Below the pieces are notes generated by a model. That model saw only the letters and a program-made list of their open reading frames with translations. It made no database searches and was not told the origin of the DNA. Positions 5,610-8,381 of a DNA stretch of 8,381 nucleotides are shown here, one piece after another. Every line of letters begins with the position of its first letter. Position 1 is the stretch's first letter. A program made the position numbers and the translations under genes. The stretch lies in the NCBI GenBank assembly GCA_902796285.1, contig CADBOH010000013.1:1-8381 (forward strand), given 5' to 3'. This stretch comes from an uncultured Eubacteriales bacterium (GTDB taxonomy: Bacteria; Bacillota; Clostridia; Christensenellales; UBA1242).

Positions 5610-6719
5610 TCTTTTTGATTTTGTTGTATTTTTTGAGGCGGTTTGTAAATTTTTGTTTTCAGCCGTCTTTTTATTTGATGTTTTTGCTGCCTTTTTAACA
5701 TCTGCATTTGGCCCTTTCTTGGCCGGAGTTTTTGCCACTGTTTTTGGTTTAACTGCAATTTTTTCAGTATTTTTTGTTTCAACCTTCTTCTCTTTGGCAG
5801 GTTTTAATGGTGTAGGTTCGATTTTAGCAATTTTTTTGCCTTCTAATTTTTCAAATTCTTCAATAAATCTGTTTGTCACGCCTCTTGATAATTTTCTCAG
5901 CCCACCGCTAAACAATTTTGAAAATAATGTGTATTTGGCAGGGCTTTCCATCATCGCCTCAAATTCAAGATTTTGAAGGTAATAAACAAATCGTGCTCGT
6001 TTTTCAGGGGACCTGTTGCCATCAGCAAAATAGTTGTCAATATCCGCTGAGATTTTTGTGTAATACTTCATTGCCTTGTGGCAGGCGTTTATATTTTTGA
6101 TTACAGGCAACACAAGTGGGTAGAACTGAATTATCAATTGCAAAAATTCAAAAGTATTATGTTTTACAAACGCAAAGCTAATAAACAGTGCGCTAATCAA
6201 GGCAAGGGCAAATAGGTATACGGCGTACATTCTGCTCATCAAAAAGTTGTTTGATGCAGCGTTAACCCTGGAAATATAAAAATAGCTATATTTATCATCA
6301 ATTTCCTTTGGAACGTAAACTGTGTTAAATTCTTTAAGTGATGAGATTTTTGTTTCAGCTTTTCTTATTGCAAGTTCGTTTAGCGAATTTGTCATTTCTC
6401 TATCATACTCAGTTTTCGAGAAAGTGCTATCGGTTATTCCAGCCCTATAAAGCTGCTCTAATAGAACGCTTTGCTCTTTGTGTGTGGTCAAAAATGTTGA
6501 CAATAGTTCAAGTATGATTGTCAGTGCAAACGAAACCATTGTTGCGGCAAAAACCAAAGTTTTCTTTTCGCCCATAGGGATAAGGGAAAGTATAATTGGA
6601 ACTAAGGATACCAAAAAAGTCGTCATTTTGATTGCTTTTGATTCAAAAGCCATCTTCCGTGATGCGTAATAAAATTTTGCGTTGTTCTCCTTTTGACAAT
6701 TTATGTATACCTTGTTCAT
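5598..6719 (-). CDS. Four-helix membrane protein, S-4TM-like putative pore-forming effector with lysine-rich tail
   Basis: A 373-residue protein. An N-terminal amphipathic stretch (QKENN..ASRKMAFESKA) leads into helices 33-48 and 54-77. A soluble region of about 90 residues (EQSVLLEQLYRAGI, later SRVNAASN) follows, then helices 166-185 and 190-207, and a polar helical region to about 293. The last 79 residues are about 30% lysine (24 K, 2 R) with A, T, P and N, like a histone H1 tail, ending KSKRKRA. The order of N-helix, hairpin, cytosolic domain, hairpin and helix, plus residues such as the Q/R/AK pattern near the start and S-R-x-N before helix 3, resembles the S-4TM family. That family is known from CBASS-type defence loci as a predicted membrane-damaging effector. 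The assignment rests on memory of the family, not a search; an unrelated four-helix protein is possible. No cyclase or sensor gene is adjacent. AGAGG 6 nt before ATG supports the start. Confidence 0.5.
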   Translation of the reverse strand: MNKVYINCQKENNAKFYYASRKMAFESKAIKMTTFLVSLVPIILSLIPMGEKKTLVFAATMVSFALTIILELLSTFLTTHKEQSVLLEQLYRAGITDSTFSKTEYDREMTNSLNELAIRKAETKISSLKEFNTVYVPKEIDDKYSYFYISRVNAASNNFLMSRMYAVYLFALALISALFISFAFVKHNTFEFLQLIIQFYPLVLPVIKNINACHKAMKYYTKISADIDNYFADGNRSPEKRARFVYYLQNLEFEAMMESPAKYTLFSKLFSGGLRKLSRGVTNRFIEEFEKLEGKKIAKIEPTPLKPAKEKKVETKNTEKIAVKPKTVAKTPAKKGPNADVKKAAKTSNKKTAENKNLQTASKNTTKSKRKRA

Positions 6720-6724
6720 GTTTT

Positions 6725-6730
6725 TCCTCT
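6725..6730 (-). promoter_or_regulatory. Ribosome binding site of the S-4TM-like gene
   Basis: On the minus strand AGAGGA lies just upstream, with GAGG 6 nt before the ATG at 6719-6717. This favours this start over the in-frame methionine at residue 23. Confidence 0.75.
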
Positions 6731-6742
6731 GTTACGGGGCTT

Positions 6743-6771
6743 ATTATATCACAAAATGTTACATTTGTAAA
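6743..6771 (-). promoter_or_regulatory. Strong promoter of the S-4TM-like gene
   Basis: Reading the minus strand, TTTACA (6771-6766) and TATAAT (6748-6743) are 17 bp apart, and TGA directly before TATAAT makes an extended -10. Transcription should begin near 6736, giving a leader of about 17 nt. This near-consensus match suggests constitutive sigma-A-type expression independent of the upstream gene. Confidence 0.8.
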
Positions 6772-6790
6772 CAGAAAATAAAAACGGATT

Positions 6791-6823
6791 AAAATAAAAA
6801 AGCACCTATGGCTTAGGCGCTTT
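6791..6823 (-). terminator. Rho-independent terminator of the propeller-like gene
   Basis: On the minus strand AAAGCGCCTA pairs with TAGGTGCTTT (one G-U pair, 5-nt loop) and is followed by TTTTTATTTT. In window coordinates the arms are 6814-6823 and 6799-6808. It lies about 23 nt after the stop codon and separates this gene from the S-4TM-like gene. Confidence 0.9.
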
Positions 6824-6845
6824 GTTTAACAAAACAATTTTAAAT

Positions 6846-7835
6846 TTACTCAAACTTAATGTTAAGTGAATAGATATAATCCATCCTCGTTCTTGCAATC
6901 AGTCTATATTTTTGGCTCGCAGATTCAAACAGAACCAGCACGCGACCATTTTTGACAACAATCTCTTCACTCATGCAAGGCATTGAGAAGGAGTGAACAA
7001 CTTTGCTGCTAGTGAGCTCATATAAAGGTATTTGTGTGCCATCATAATCAAAAGTTTTTTCTGTAGCTTCACTAAGTATGTCGCTGTAAATATACATTTT
7101 TGAATCTGGCACGCTGTAAGATGTTGATAAAACTATTTTGCCGTCATCATAAAAATCAATACCTTGCGCAAGTGCTGGAAGTGAAAGTGCTTTAATAGGG
7201 GTTGTGCTTGCAACACCAAACTCGCTAGAAGAATTTAATGTATAGCAAAATGCCAATGCCATGTTTTGATCATGATCGGCAGTTTCTATTCTATGTGAAT
7301 CGGCTGTTTCATAGTTGCCACCATGATAAAACTCTCCAACCCAGAGTTCGCTGCCTTTTACAGTTACAAAAGCAGCCCCATTTTTTGTTTCAAACGAGTC
7401 TATTACGGCAACGCTTGCTTTGTTTTCAGCGTTTAAAACTTCATCTTTTGAAAGTCTATAAACTTTGCCTTCACTTGCTATAAAAACATTTGACTGATAA
7501 ACAGCAACTCCGCCAGAGTGCCCGTAAAAATTTTCACCACCATTTGTTAATGTGATATATTTTTGTTGTGAGTAGTTTGTGCCGTTTACCACATACAATC
7601 TAGATGATTCGTTTTCATTTTTCATGTAACCACTAATTAAAAGGCTGCCGCTTTCTTCATCATAAGACATACCTTGTGGGGTAAAACCTTCGCTCAGACC
7701 CGGGATCTTGCACTCTGGGCTACCAATATTTTTAAAATATTTGTAACTTGACCCAAAATAGTAATAGAGCACAATCGCGGCGAGCACAACTAATATGGTC
7801 GAAATAATGATAAATATTTTTAATTTTTTATTCAT
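6846..7835 (-). CDS. Membrane-anchored extracytoplasmic protein with beta-propeller-like repeats, function unknown
   Basis: A 329-residue protein. Residues 3-6 are basic (KKLK), and 7-27 form one hydrophobic helix without a clear cleavage site, so it is probably an N-terminal anchor with the rest outside the membrane. The body repeats a pattern of a small conserved turn, then a 'G-x-x-V-x-S'-like strand. Examples are PQGMSYDEESGSLLIS (53-68), HSGGVAVYQSNVFIA (106-120), NGAAFVTVKGSELWVG (152-167), AQGIDFYDDGKIVLS (223-237) and MSEEIVVKNGRVLVLFES near the C-terminus. Such spaced strands fit a beta-propeller (five or six blades). I do not recognise a named family or catalytic residues; uncharacterised secreted propeller proteins of Bacillota look similar. 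Histidines and acidic residues cluster at 171-191 (HGG..H..DHDQN) and could bind metal, but that is a guess. The start is fixed by an excellent ribosome binding site. Confidence 0.75.
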   Translation of the reverse strand: MNKKLKIFIIISTILVVLAAIVLYYYFGSSYKYFKNIGSPECKIPGLSEGFTPQGMSYDEESGSLLISGYMKNENESSRLYVVNGTNYSQQKYITLTNGGENFYGHSGGVAVYQSNVFIASEGKVYRLSKDEVLNAENKASVAVIDSFETKNGAAFVTVKGSELWVGEFYHGGNYETADSHRIETADHDQNMALAFCYTLNSSSEFGVASTTPIKALSLPALAQGIDFYDDGKIVLSTSYSVPDSKMYIYSDILSEATEKTFDYDGTQIPLYELTSSKVVHSFSMPCMSEEIVVKNGRVLVLFESASQKYRLIARTRMDYIYSLNIKFE

Positions 7836-7840
7836 CTTAT

Positions 7841-7850
7841 TCCCTCCTTT
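7841..7850 (-). promoter_or_regulatory. Ribosome binding site of the propeller-like gene
   Basis: On the minus strand AAAGGAGGGA precedes ATG at 7835, with GGAGG 7 nt from the start codon. It is the best Shine-Dalgarno sequence in the window. Confidence 0.9.
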
Positions 7851-7932
7851 TAAATGTAATTAAATGGGTTATAAATTTTAAAGAATTAAATTATAAAAAA
7901 TTTTATTTATTTTAATTTCCTTTTTTACAATG

Positions 7933-7961
7933 ATTATACTTGTTTTTTTTTAATATTTCAA
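7933..7961 (-). promoter_or_regulatory. Promoter of the propeller-like gene
   Basis: On the minus strand TTGAAA (7961-7956) and TATAAT (7938-7933) are 17 bp apart. The predicted leader is about 90 nt of almost pure A/T. A second TATAAT (7895-7890) lies closer to the gene but has no clear -35 partner. Confidence 0.7.
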
Positions 7962-8055
7962 CTAAATAACAATAATTTAACAAATATTGTTGAAAAAAAA
8001 TAATAATTTAGTTTTTTAAATTGTGTTAATTTTTGATGCGGAATTAAATTTTCTG

Positions 8056-8064
8056 TGCTATAAT
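8056..8064 (+). promoter_or_regulatory. Extended -10 promoter of the last gene
   Basis: TGCTATAAT is a perfect extended -10. The nearest -35-like hexamer, TTGATG at 8033-8038, is 20 bp away, too far to be ideal, but extended -10 promoters need little -35 contact. The predicted start near 8071 almost touches the ATG at 8074. Confidence 0.6.
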
Positions 8065-8073
8065 ATGGGTGTT

Positions 8074-8381
8074 ATGGAAAATAGTGCTGTTTTTAATATA
8101 ACGGTGTGTATTATGGGGATTTTGATACTTGCAATACATATCGTCAATATTTTAATAAAAAAGAGCAAGAGAGTGGATGAAAAAAATCTTCTTGTTTTCT
8201 TTATCTTTACCGCTACACATTTTGCAATATATTTGGCCTTTACTTTTATTAAAATGGCTTATTCGAGCAATGCTTTTATTATTGCTTTTTACACCATTTT
8301 TTACATCATGAACAACCTAGAGGTGTTTTTGCTGTTCAATTATTTTAAAAGTTATAAAGCCTTACCAACAAAAGCCGAAAA
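8074..8381 (+). CDS. N-terminal part of a multi-pass membrane protein, truncated by window end
   Basis: The frame is open from ATG 8074 to the window end (102 codons). Three hydrophobic helices are seen: about 8-28, 39-59 and 67-90. They are linked by short loops, a basic one (KKSKRVDEKN) after the first and a polar one (KMAYSSN) after the second; KSYKALPTKAE follows the third. This looks like the membrane sensor portion of a signalling protein or another small membrane protein. Many clostridial diguanylate cyclases and histidine kinases start in this way, but no catalytic domain is in view. No Shine-Dalgarno sequence precedes ATG 8074 or the in-frame ATG 8065. The extended -10 overlaps the latter, so 8074 is the better start and the mRNA may be nearly leaderless. 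The gene is divergent from the propeller-like gene, with 238 bp of AT-rich DNA between them. Confidence 0.7.
   Translation, partial: MENSAVFNITVCIMGILILAIHIVNILIKKSKRVDEKNLLVFFIFTATHFAIYLAFTFIKMAYSSNAFIIAFYTIFYIMNNLEVFLLFNYFKSYKALPTKAE

Noticed and set aside
5653..5976. Plus-strand frame with hydrophobic Phe/Val-rich protein
   Set aside because: It is the antisense of the lysine-rich tail of the four-helix gene; lysine codons read backwards give Phe/Leu.
5598..7835. Two-gene operon of the propeller-like and four-helix genes
   Set aside because: A strong terminator and a near-consensus promoter lie between them, so they are probably separate units.

Overview
The window is an AT-rich stretch of a bacterial chromosome with five protein-coding genes. 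It looks like a low-GC Gram-positive (Bacillota, uncultured gut clostridia-like) organism. The reasons are purine-rich AGGAGG-type ribosome binding sites, hairpin-plus-U terminators, A/T-rich promoters with TATAAT boxes, TAA as the stop of every gene whose end is seen, and large secreted surface proteins built from Listeria-Bacteroides (InlB B-type) repeats and BspA/DUF285 leucine-rich repeats with a C-terminal membrane anchor. The taxon is an inference; no rRNA or marker gene is present.

Bases 2-2251 (+) are the 3' part of a giant surface protein gene whose start lies outside the window. Ten tandem GW-containing repeat modules are visible, then one transmembrane helix and a KRKKKF tail. A strong terminator follows. 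Bases 2293-2525 are a more GC-rich non-coding block. It holds three related segments spaced exactly 63 bp apart and a small REP-like palindrome. A very AT-rich stretch then leads to a promoter. Bases 2761-5580 (+) encode a second, complete surface protein of 939 residues: signal peptide, two copies of a BspA-like module (cap plus DUF285 repeats), three InlB-type modules, a transmembrane helix and a poly-lysine tail. It ends at a hairpin that serves both strands.

On the minus strand, bases 5598-6719 encode a four-helix membrane protein. Its layout resembles the S-4TM family (predicted pore-forming effectors linked to nucleotide second messenger defence), and it has a histone H1-like lysine-rich tail. 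No CD-NTase or other partner gene is visible. Bases 6846-7835 (-) encode a membrane-anchored extracytoplasmic protein with a repeating beta-propeller-like pattern. Both minus-strand genes have their own promoter, and a terminator separates them, so they are probably transcribed separately. From 8074 (+) the N-terminal membrane part of another protein begins. It is divergent from the propeller gene and runs off the window.

The clearest functional theme is cell-surface display: two neighbouring repeat proteins share the same C-terminal cassette and lack an LPXTG motif. The most unusual gene is the S-4TM-like protein with the basic tail. I see no rRNA, tRNA, CRISPR array, transposase or integrase.
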